Shown here one piece after another: positions 8,136-14,962 of a stretch of DNA of 64,000 nucleotides. How positions within the stretch are numbered: position 1 is the stretch's first letter; each line of letters opens with the position of its first letter. The stretch covers positions 744,001-808,000 of the forward strand of contig NZ_CP159831.1 in assembly GCF_047730075.1 (NCBI RefSeq). The letters are read 5' to 3'. This DNA is from Njordibacter sp905182035. GTDB taxonomy: Bacteria > Pseudomonadota > Gammaproteobacteria > Pseudomonadales > Balneatricaceae. Made by a program: the position numbers and the translations under genes. The notes under the pieces are model-generated. The model saw only the letters and a program-made list of their open reading frames with translations. It was not told the DNA's origin and ran no database searches.

Positions 8136-8525
8136 ATGGCAATTGAAGCAGTTGTAACCAGTTTGCAAATACCCCCACAAGCGGTTGGTAATAACGCTGG
8201 TCATAAACAGCCAGTAGCTAAGGCAGAAGTTGTGCAAAAGCTTCAACCTAACCCAGTGCCAAAGACTCCCAAAATTGTTATTAATCGAGAGCCGATTATT
8301 TCAAATACGGAACTTGAGGCTAAAATTGTAGAGTTAAACGAAGCCATGGTTTCGCGTAATCAAGCCGTTTTATTTAGCACGGATGCAGCAACGGGTAAGG
8401 ATGTAGTTCGGGTTAGTAATAAAAATACTGGTGAACTAATAAGGCAAATGCCTAGTGTAGAAGCACTAAAAGCTATGCAAAATATCGATCAAATGATGGG
8501 ACTGATATTTAATAAAAAAACTTAA
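8136..8525 (+). CDS. flaG: flagellar protein FlaG
   Basis: 129 aa, preceded by GGGAGGG. The FlaG family core is C-terminal: LNEAMVSRNQAVLFSTDAAT, then VVRVSNKNTGELIRQMPS and a final helix. The N-terminal 40 residues are low-complexity (Pro, Lys, Val). FlaG is a small protein found next to flagellin and fliD in polar flagellar systems and affects filament length; its exact biochemical role is unsettled. It sits between flagellin and fliD and is followed by a terminator, so it probably shares the flagellin promoter. Confidence 0.88.
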   Translation: MAIEAVVTSLQIPPQAVGNNAGHKQPVAKAEVVQKLQPNPVPKTPKIVINREPIISNTELEAKIVELNEAMVSRNQAVLFSTDAATGKDVVRVSNKNTGELIRQMPSVEALKAMQNIDQMMGLIFNKKT

Positions 8526-8587
8526 CCAAACCTAAGATAAGTTTGGAAAATTAAAAACAGTGTCCCTAATCGGGCGCTGTTTTTTTT
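8526..8587 (+). terminator. hairpin plus rho-independent terminator after flaG
   Basis: First an inverted repeat CCAAAC (8526-8531) / GTTTGG (8541-8546), then AACAG...CCC-taat-c-GGG...CTGTT (8556-8581) followed by eight Ts. The second structure is a standard intrinsic terminator with a small internal loop. It closes the fliC-flaG unit. Confidence 0.85.
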
Positions 8588-8624
8588 GCTTTCGAACTTA
8601 TTGATCAAGAGAAACTAATAAAAG

Positions 8625-8640
8625 TGGCACAATTTTTGCT
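8625..8640 (+). promoter_or_regulatory. sigma54 promoter for fliD-fliS
   Basis: TGGCACA-attt-TTGCT has both invariant doublets (GG, GC) and an almost full consensus match, 91 bp before the fliD ATG and just after the flaG terminator. It should start a fliD-fliS-fliS transcript. Confidence 0.85.
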
Positions 8641-8730
8641 ACAAGTTATGCAGTAATAGAAAATTTTATAAAACGGCAAATACTTGCCACTTATGTCCTT
8701 GTTGAGAGGGGGTAAGTGAGAGGAGGGATT

Positions 8731-10758
8731 ATGGCCACTGATTATTTACAAGCGATGGGTGTAGGTGCAGGTTTCGATACTAAAAAAATCGTTACTGCCC
8801 TAGTTGAAGCAGATAAAGCCACTAAGCAGTCATCCATTAATCGTCGGACTGCCGATGTCGATGCCCAAGTTTCGGGCATGGCTGAGCTTAAATCTTCCCT
8901 ACAAACGTTGCGGACAGCCTTCACAAAGGTGGATGACAAAGTTGATTTTAACTTCTCATCGTTAAATAATTCGGCGCCTGCCGTTATATCGGCCAACTTC
9001 GATTCTGGCGCGGCACTGCCTGGTACCTATAAAGTTAGCGTGAGCCAATTGGCACAAAATGATGTGTACCAGTCTGGCAGTGTTTCAGAGACGCTAGAGG
9101 CAGACACTTATACACTCAGTGCTGCTGTCGCTAGCGGAGGTAGTGCATCATTTACCTATGGAGGCACTGTTTACACCCAAGCCTTTGACACGGACGCAGC
9201 AACGACAATGAGCGGGCTTGTAGCAGCCATAAATGCCGGCACAGCTGGGTCAACGGTGACTGCGGCTGCCACTAGTAGTACAATTTTCACTATCACTAAA
9301 GACGCTGGAAGTGATACTCAGATGACCAAAGGCACCATTGGTGGCACCACTGATGGCTCTGTTGATCTTACCATTTCAACAGCAGACACGACCGCTGGTG
9401 TGGGCGCTGTGACAGTCGATCAGAACGGATCATCAGCAGCAACGGTGGTTATACAGGTGGGTTCAGGTGCGGCCGAAACTGTTACTCTTGTGGCGGGATC
9501 GACATCTTTGACTGACCTAGTTACTGGTATAAATGCTCTCACTGCTGAAGTGTCAGCGCGCCTCGTAGAGACTAGTAATGGTACTTACCGTGTTATTGTT
9601 GAAGGCCCACAAGGGGGCAGTAATGCGCTAACGATTACTGACTCTGTGTTTGGTTTACAAACCACAAACGTGCTGGAAGTGGACACCTATACACTGGGTG
9701 CTGCAGTCGCTAGCGGAGGAAGTGCGCAGTTTACTTACGGAGGTACTACTTACACACAGGACTATTCTTCGAGCGCATCAAATACAATTGTTCTGCTTGC
9801 GGCAAAGGTAAATGCTGCATCTGGGATCACAGTTGCTGCGGTTTCTGGCAGTGGCGTGGCTTTCACTATCACCAGTGACGTTGCAAGCGATACTCAGATG
9901 ACCAAAGGCACCATTGGTGGCACCACTGACGGCTCTGTTGATCTTACTATTTCAACTGCAGACACGACCGCTGGTTCCGACGGTAATAAAATACAAGCTG
10001 CGCAAAATGCCACAGTTAGTGTCAATGGGTTGTCTGTTTCTAGCGCAAGTAACCAGGTAGACGGCGTGGTATCGGGGATTAAGCTAAACCTAATGGCTGT
10101 GACTAGTGCTGATGTTGTCCTGTCGGTGAGTCGAGATACCGGTGTAGCTAAGGCTGCGATTAAAGACCTAGTAACGGCCTATAATAGTTTCGAAAGTGTC
10201 ATTAAAGGCCTGACCGCGAGTGGCTCAGCGACGACAGAAGAAGGGGGCTTAAAGTCTGATGCCTCTATCAACAGTCTTAAAACTAAGGTGCGTAGCTTTT
10301 TAACATCAGACAGTTCGACACCAGGTAATACTAAGGTAAGTATGTCGGACATCGGCGTGTCAATAAATCGAAGTGGCACCTTTGTAGTTGACGATACCGT
10401 CTTATCTGCGGCACTGACCAGTTACTATAGTGATATCACTATGATGTTTAGTGCCAACACCGACAGCATGACCAGCTATGGTGTGGCCAGCCGCGGTATT
10501 GCTGGTGACCTTGTCACGCAGATCGATGCTTATCTGGCCTTTGATGGCCTTGTTAAGCTACGGGAAAAAGGTTATTCCAGTAAAGCTGCGTCGTTGTTAA
10601 CTGAACAGGTAGCTTTAGACAAAAAAATGGTTTCAATCGAGACACGGTACACCAAACAATTTAGCACCATGAGTAAAATCATGGACGAAATGAAGTCGAC
10701 GCAAGAGTACCTTAAATCATCCCTGGATAATTTACCATTTACTTCAAATAATGATTAA
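8731..10758 (+). CDS. fliD: flagellar filament cap protein FliD (HAP2)
   Basis: 675 aa from the ATG at 8731, which has a strong AGGAGGG; an in-frame GTG 15 bases upstream overlaps that site. FliD caps the growing filament and folds flagellin at the tip. N-terminal FliD_N (GVGAGFDTKKIVTALVEADK) and C-terminal FliD_C (SDITMMFSANTDSM, then EQVALDKKMVSIETRYTKQF) are canonical. Longer than many family members because the middle contains two copies of a block of about 100 residues: TYTLSAAVASGGSA...YGGTVYTQAF and TYTLGAAVASGGSA...YGGTTYTQDY, each ending in MTKGTIGGTTDGSVDLTIS. They resemble the flagellin/hook IN-type beta module and a block in the flagellin upstream. Confidence 0.95.
   Translation: MATDYLQAMGVGAGFDTKKIVTALVEADKATKQSSINRRTADVDAQVSGMAELKSSLQTLRTAFTKVDDKVDFNFSSLNNSAPAVISANFDSGAALPGTYKVSVSQLAQNDVYQSGSVSETLEADTYTLSAAVASGGSASFTYGGTVYTQAFDTDAATTMSGLVAAINAGTAGSTVTAAATSSTIFTITKDAGSDTQMTKGTIGGTTDGSVDLTISTADTTAGVGAVTVDQNGSSAATVVIQVGSGAAETVTLVAGSTSLTDLVTGINALTAEVSARLVETSNGTYRVIVEGPQGGSNALTITDSVFGLQTTNVLEVDTYTLGAAVASGGSAQFTYGGTTYTQDYSSSASNTIVLLAAKVNAASGITVAAVSGSGVAFTITSDVASDTQMTKGTIGGTTDGSVDLTISTADTTAGSDGNKIQAAQNATVSVNGLSVSSASNQVDGVVSGIKLNLMAVTSADVVLSVSRDTGVAKAAIKDLVTAYNSFESVIKGLTASGSATTEEGGLKSDASINSLKTKVRSFLTSDSSTPGNTKVSMSDIGVSINRSGTFVVDDTVLSAALTSYYSDITMMFSANTDSMTSYGVASRGIAGDLVTQIDAYLAFDGLVKLREKGYSSKAASLLTEQVALDKKMVSIETRYTKQFSTMSKIMDEMKSTQEYLKSSLDNLPFTSNND
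9313..9399 (+). repeat. 87-bp duplicated segment within fliD, copy 1
   Basis: Paired with 9889-9975. The two 87-bp stretches differ at three positions, all synonymous third-codon changes. The offset is 576 bp (192 codons), so the frame is kept. The flanking parts of the duplicated block are much more diverged. Confidence 0.9.
9889..9975 (+). repeat. 87-bp duplicated segment within fliD, copy 2
   Basis: Second copy of the segment at 9313-9399, 84 of 87 identical. Encodes the end of the second internal module (MTKGTIGGTTDGSVDLTIS). Its similarity is much higher than that of the rest of the module, suggesting recent duplication or gene conversion. Confidence 0.9.
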
Positions 10759-10835
10759 TTAGTTAATGTTACGGTCCTTGTATTAAAATTAAACAATAAT
10801 GTTTTGGCCTCCTTATTAAAGGATGATAATGAATA

Positions 10836-11258
10836 ATGTTTAAACGATCACCTCTAGAGCAGTATGGCCGTGCAAAGCATGATGCGCAGGCAGAGTTTGC
10901 ATCTGTGCATGGAAAAACGCTCATGTTATTTGATGGTGCAATCGAATTTATGGGTGTGGCCCAACAGGCGATAGTTCGCTCCGACTATGAACTCAAAGGT
11001 AAGATGATTAGTAAGGCCATAGCGGTCGTTAATGGTCTAAAAGATTGTTTAGATTTTAGACAGGGTGAGCTGCCAAATAATCTGCGAGACCTATACGAGT
11101 ACATTGTGGACCAACTATTTCAAGCCAACCGGGCCTCTGATCGGGAAGCTATTGAAAATGTTCGGTTGTTATTGAAAACCATAAGAGAAAGCTGGGCGCA
11201 GATTCCCCCCAATAAGCACCAAGTGAGTTCGGTTAAATCTTTTAAAAATAATACCTAA
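10836..11258 (+). CDS. fliS: flagellar export chaperone FliS, first copy
   Basis: 140 aa. FliS binds the disordered C-terminus of unassembled flagellin in the cytoplasm and delivers it for export. FliS features: YGRAKHDAQAEFA (the family has YxxxxxxTAxP near the start), LMLFDGAIEFM, and the helical end LLKTIRESWAQIPP. The usual threonine/serine-proline element after the first tyrosine is changed to FASVHGKTL, so flagellin binding may differ from the second copy. It follows fliD by 77 bp. A second fliS lies 68 bp downstream; the two are clearly related but diverged. Confidence 0.9.
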   Translation: MFKRSPLEQYGRAKHDAQAEFASVHGKTLMLFDGAIEFMGVAQQAIVRSDYELKGKMISKAIAVVNGLKDCLDFRQGELPNNLRDLYEYIVDQLFQANRASDREAIENVRLLLKTIRESWAQIPPNKHQVSSVKSFKNNT

Positions 11259-11326
11259 AGCGCTAAGGAAAATGTGATTCCTGACGATATATATATTGTA
11301 AGCCTATATATCAAAGGAACACTAAG

Positions 11327-11734
11327 ATGAACGCTATCGCGGCCTTGGCCCAATACGGACAAATAAAGAACGAGACTCAAACCACGTATGCCTCACCGCA
11401 TCAATTGGTACTGATGTTATTTGATGGGGCTATTGAGGCCATGAGTATGACCATTGGTGCTATTCAGCAAAAAAATATTGAACTACGGGGTAAGCAAAAC
11501 ACGCGCTCAATCGCCATTATCAATGGCATGCGCGATTTGTTGGATATGAATTCCGATAGTGAGCTGGCAGACAACTTGTATTCATTGTATCAATACATGG
11601 CGCAAGAATTGTTTCGGGCTGGGTTCAAAAATGACGCTGAGACTATTCAAGGTATTCAAACTATGTTGAAAGATATTCGTGAGTCTTGGGAAAAAATTCC
11701 TTTGGATATGCACTATATGCAAAAGGTTAACTAG
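11327..11734 (+). CDS. fliS: flagellar export chaperone FliS, second copy
   Basis: 135 aa, preceded by AAAGGAA. This copy keeps the conserved N-terminal pattern better than its neighbour (YGQIKNETQTTYASPHQLVLMLFDGAIEAM) and ends DIRESWEKIPLDM. It is therefore the better candidate for the principal flagellin chaperone. Tandem fliS paralogues after fliD occur in several polar-flagellate gammaproteobacteria. The 68-bp gap between the copies contains an AT-rich TATATATA stretch but no motif I could assign. Confidence 0.92.
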   Translation: MNAIAALAQYGQIKNETQTTYASPHQLVLMLFDGAIEAMSMTIGAIQQKNIELRGKQNTRSIAIINGMRDLLDMNSDSELADNLYSLYQYMAQELFRAGFKNDAETIQGIQTMLKDIRESWEKIPLDMHYMQKVN

Positions 11735-11831
11735 CCACTGATACACTTGGTTACAAAGTAATTAAGTGTTTTACTTGCACTGAATTGAATATGTCGGTAT
11801 TTTGACGGTTCCAGTTTGTAGAGCTTGATCT

Positions 11832-12950
11832 ATGTCAATTACCGATTCTTTATTGTTGGGCAACTCAGCACCTATGCAGCAGGTTAAACTGCTCATTCAA
11901 CAGGTTGCGCAGTCGAACGCTTCTGTACTTATACTGGGTGAATCTGGCACCGGTAAGGAACTTGTCGCTAAGGCATTACACCAAGAATCTAGCCGCTGTG
12001 AACACTCGTACGTGCCTGTTAACTGTGGCGCTATTCCTTCAGAACTGCTTGAAAGTGAATTATTTGGCCATGAAAAAGGTGCGTTTTCTGGTGCCTCTAG
12101 CGCTAAAAAAGGGCGCTTTGAACTAGCCGATAAGGGCACTTTGCTGCTAGATGAAATCGGTGAGATGCCCCTCAATATGCAGGTTAAGCTGCTGCGGGTA
12201 TTACAAGAACAGGTTATTGACCGGGTAGGCAGCGAGAAACCACGGGCCATTGACGTGCGTATCGTTGCAGCCACGCATCAAAATTTATCTGATAAAGTCG
12301 CTGCACGTGACTTTCGTGAAGACCTCTATTACCGGCTTAATGTCTTTCCTATTCAAATGCCCCCCTTACGCGAGCGTGGCGAAGACATCTTATTACTGTG
12401 GGATTTTTTTGCAAAAGGCCTTTGTTTTGAAGGTGATGCTCCTGTCTCTCTTTCTGTTGCAGCGGCTCACGAGCTTATGCAGCGCCAATGGAAGGGCAAT
12501 TGTCGTGAGTTGCGCAATCTAGTAGAGCGCATGAGTATCTTGTACCCAGGCAGCGAAATTACCTTGCAAAATCTCCAGCCCGGCGCTCCTATGCTGGTAT
12601 CAGAAATGATGGCAGTGGAGGGTCAGGCCGAATTAGCTTTGCACCCCCAGGCAGCTGCAAGCACACCTATGGCTTCAGCGGTGGCTGTTCCTCCAAGCTT
12701 ATTTGATCCCCTAATAGTTGATGACGAGCCTGTTAACACTCAAGAATTAGCGGACGTATTGGTGTCTTGCATAGACATTAGTCAAGGGTGTGACCTTAAA
12801 CAGCAGTTAATTGCGGTGGAAACCCAGCTTATCCAAAAAGCGCTCGATGCAACGTTAGGTAATGTAAGTAAGGCCTCGGAACTGCTAAGTGTCAGGCGTA
12901 CGACATTGATCGAAAAAATCAAGAAGTACCAGCTACAAGAAGCCAGTTAA
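11832..12950 (+). CDS. sigma54-dependent activator, FleQ/FlrA position, AAA+ and HTH only
   Basis: 372 aa. The protein begins directly with the AAA+ domain: Walker A GESGTGKE near residue 36, Walker B region TLLLDEIGEMP, sensor and arginine-finger region FREDLYYRLNVFPI, and a C-terminal Fis-type helix-turn-helix (NVSKASELLSVRRTTLIEKI). The roughly 130-residue N-terminal domain of FleQ/FlrA is missing, and only 97 bp separate it from fliS, so no upstream extension is possible. The sigma54-contacting loop reads GAFSGA in place of GAFTGA. By position (after fliS, before a FleR/FlrC-like gene) it corresponds to fleQ/flrA, but orthology is uncertain; a full-length master regulator may lie elsewhere. 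Confidence 0.8.
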   Translation: MSITDSLLLGNSAPMQQVKLLIQQVAQSNASVLILGESGTGKELVAKALHQESSRCEHSYVPVNCGAIPSELLESELFGHEKGAFSGASSAKKGRFELADKGTLLLDEIGEMPLNMQVKLLRVLQEQVIDRVGSEKPRAIDVRIVAATHQNLSDKVAARDFREDLYYRLNVFPIQMPPLRERGEDILLLWDFFAKGLCFEGDAPVSLSVAAAHELMQRQWKGNCRELRNLVERMSILYPGSEITLQNLQPGAPMLVSEMMAVEGQAELALHPQAAASTPMASAVAVPPSLFDPLIVDDEPVNTQELADVLVSCIDISQGCDLKQQLIAVETQLIQKALDATLGNVSKASELLSVRRTTLIEKIKKYQLQEAS

Positions 12951-13043
12951 TGTTGACGTAATGTCGTCGATCTTCTTGTAAAAGCGCTCATTTTATTAAC
13001 AAAAAACCTTTTAAAACAACATTTTAAGTTATGTTGGTGTTTG

Positions 13044-13059
13044 TGGCATCAAAATTGCA
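13044..13059 (+). promoter_or_regulatory. sigma54 promoter for the second activator gene and fliE
   Basis: TGGCATC-aaaa-TTGCA has the invariant GG and GC in register and a perfect -12 element. Transcription would begin near 13070, which leaves too little leader for the first in-frame ATG (13082) and supports the start at 13112. Only 131 bp lie between the two activator genes, so this promoter takes the place of a kinase gene. Confidence 0.7.
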
Positions 13060-13111
13060 TTTAAGTTTGTGAATAGTTTTTATGCCCTTTGGCAAACCAC
13101 AAACGGAATCA

Positions 13112-14569
13112 ATGATGGCCAACACTAACGCAACAGTCGCATTACTAGATAGCCAGGATACTGGCCTAGATATGCTTGCCGAAATGGCGAGTAGTGCCGG
13201 CATGGTAGCGTTGCCAGCCCACGACTTAAGCGAATTGGCAGTTTTGTTGATCCGTAGCCAGATTGATTTGTTGGTCATCAATGCCACCAGCTTACAAATA
13301 CCCTTGGCCTCCGTCTTTAAACAATTAGCTGCCTCACTGCACCGTGCTAGTGTGCTGGTGTTGGTTGAAGCTAACGATGTCGCCACGGCCGTGGAAGCGA
13401 TGGCCTTAGGCGCCAAGAACGTACTCACTCTCCCCATTGAACCCGGCCGCTTTAAGCGCTATTTGGGCCAGCTCTTAGCCAGCCAACCAGATGGTTTTAT
13501 CTGCCGAGACATTCGTAGCCAACAGCTGTTAGCGCTGTCTGAGCGGGTTGCACAAACCGATGTCACTGTTCTTATTGGCGGTGAGTCTGGTGCGGGCAAA
13601 GAAGTATTAGCTAAGCATATTCACCAAGCATCACCTAGATTTAAAGGTGAGTTTGTGGCGGTTAACTGCGCATCGATTCCAGAAACTATGCTGGAAGATA
13701 TGCTTTTTGGCCACGAGAAGGGTTCCTTTACGGGGGCTCATCAGCGTTATTTAGGTTTGTTTGAACAGGCGCAGGGTGGCACTTTATTTTTGGACGAAGT
13801 GGGCGAACTGCCATTTTCTTTACAGGCCAAGTTGCTGCGAGTAGTGCAAGAAAAGGAACTTAAGCGCTTGGGTGGCACAGAAGTCATTAAGCTAGACGCG
13901 CGTATTATCGCCGCTACCAACCGCAATTTACAAAAAGAAGTCGTAGAGAAGCGTTTTAGAGAAGACCTTTATTACCGTTTAAACGTATTCCCTCTTAAGT
14001 TATTACCCCTTAAAGAACGGGCCGAAGATATTTTACCCATTGCTCAATTCTTGTTGCAACGTCACCGTGGCACTATGGGCGCAATGGCGGTTAATGCTCA
14101 GTTCGATAAAGCGGTATTGGAGTTTTTACAATCTTACTCTTGGCCTGGCAACGTGCGAGAGCTAGAAAACGTGGTTCAGCGTGCCTTGGTGCTAGCAGTG
14201 GGGGGCTCTATTGGGCTGGAACATTTGCTAGTGGATGGTGGGCTGGATGACTTTATGGAGCAAATCCCAAACCTTGGCCTCGTGCAAAACCGTAGCTCGA
14301 TGCCACAAGCCTTGGAACAAACAGAAGAGCTAGAGAACCACCAAGTATATCAAGCAACTGGTACGGATGGTGGCTTCGTTGGGCAAGACCTACAAAATCG
14401 TGGTTTGTCTGAAGTGGCGCGAGACAGTGAACAAAAGATGATTATTAATACCTTGGATCGCCTGAATGGCAGCCGCAAAGACGCCGCTCTTGAATTGGGT
14501 GTTAGCCCACGAACTTTACGTTATAAGCTAGCCAAGATGAAAGATCTTGGTATGGCCATCCCTAGCTAA
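13112..14569 (+). CDS. fleR: sigma54-dependent flagellar regulator FleR/FlrC-like with a degenerate receiver
   Basis: 485 aa from 13112 (ATG ATG, GGAA just upstream); the ATG at 13082 lacks a ribosome-binding site and sits almost at the predicted transcript start. Domains: a receiver-like fold (about 1-120), AAA+ (Walker A GGESGAGKE, sigma54 loop GSFTGA, arginine-finger region FREDLYYRLNVFPL) and a Fis-type HTH at the end (VSPRTLRYKLAKM). In the receiver, the phospho-acceptor Asp is replaced by Asn (DLLVINATSL, residue about 57), the switch Thr/Ser position is Glu (LVLVEAND) and the conserved Lys-Pro is Leu-Pro (TLPIEP). It therefore probably cannot be phosphorylated. The FlrB/FleS kinase gene that normally precedes it is absent. 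fliE starts 13 bp downstream. Confidence 0.88.
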   Translation: MMANTNATVALLDSQDTGLDMLAEMASSAGMVALPAHDLSELAVLLIRSQIDLLVINATSLQIPLASVFKQLAASLHRASVLVLVEANDVATAVEAMALGAKNVLTLPIEPGRFKRYLGQLLASQPDGFICRDIRSQQLLALSERVAQTDVTVLIGGESGAGKEVLAKHIHQASPRFKGEFVAVNCASIPETMLEDMLFGHEKGSFTGAHQRYLGLFEQAQGGTLFLDEVGELPFSLQAKLLRVVQEKELKRLGGTEVIKLDARIIAATNRNLQKEVVEKRFREDLYYRLNVFPLKLLPLKERAEDILPIAQFLLQRHRGTMGAMAVNAQFDKAVLEFLQSYSWPGNVRELENVVQRALVLAVGGSIGLEHLLVDGGLDDFMEQIPNLGLVQNRSSMPQALEQTEELENHQVYQATGTDGGFVGQDLQNRGLSEVARDSEQKMIINTLDRLNGSRKDAALELGVSPRTLRYKLAKMKDLGMAIPS

Positions 14570-14582
14570 AGAGAAATAACAT

Positions 14583-14918
14583 ATGAATGTAAATAGCGCA
14601 AACTCAATGCAGGGCATGATCAACCAGATGCGCATCATGGCCAGCCAATCACAGACACAGTCACCAGGTATTGGTGGTGTAAACCAAGCGGAAGGTGCTT
14701 CTAGCTTTGGCGAAGCATTATCTTCTAGCCTGAAATCTGTAAATGAAACTCAAATGACGGCAAAGAGCATGGCTGAGGCATATGACCGTGGCGCAGATAT
14801 CCCTTTAGCAGACGTTATGTTAAGTATGCAGAAATCGTCTATGGCTTATCAGGCTACTCTACAGGTGAGAAACAAAGTGTTGTCCGCCTACCAAGACATC
14901 ATGAAGATGCCAGTTTAA
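14583..14918 (+). CDS. fliE: flagellar MS-ring/rod junction protein FliE
   Basis: 111 aa. FliE is the first axial protein assembled and joins the MS ring to the rod. The conserved C-terminal half is intact (FGEALSSSLKSVNETQ, DIPLADVMLSMQKSSMAYQA, VRNKVLSAYQDIMKMPV). The start is 13 bp after the regulator stop, so the two are cotranscribed; fliF follows after 44 bp. Confidence 0.95.
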   Translation: MNVNSANSMQGMINQMRIMASQSQTQSPGIGGVNQAEGASSFGEALSSSLKSVNETQMTAKSMAEAYDRGADIPLADVMLSMQKSSMAYQATLQVRNKVLSAYQDIMKMPV

Positions 14919-14962
14919 CTTCTCAATAAATAACAATAACGACAAAGTTTTAGGATGATCCC

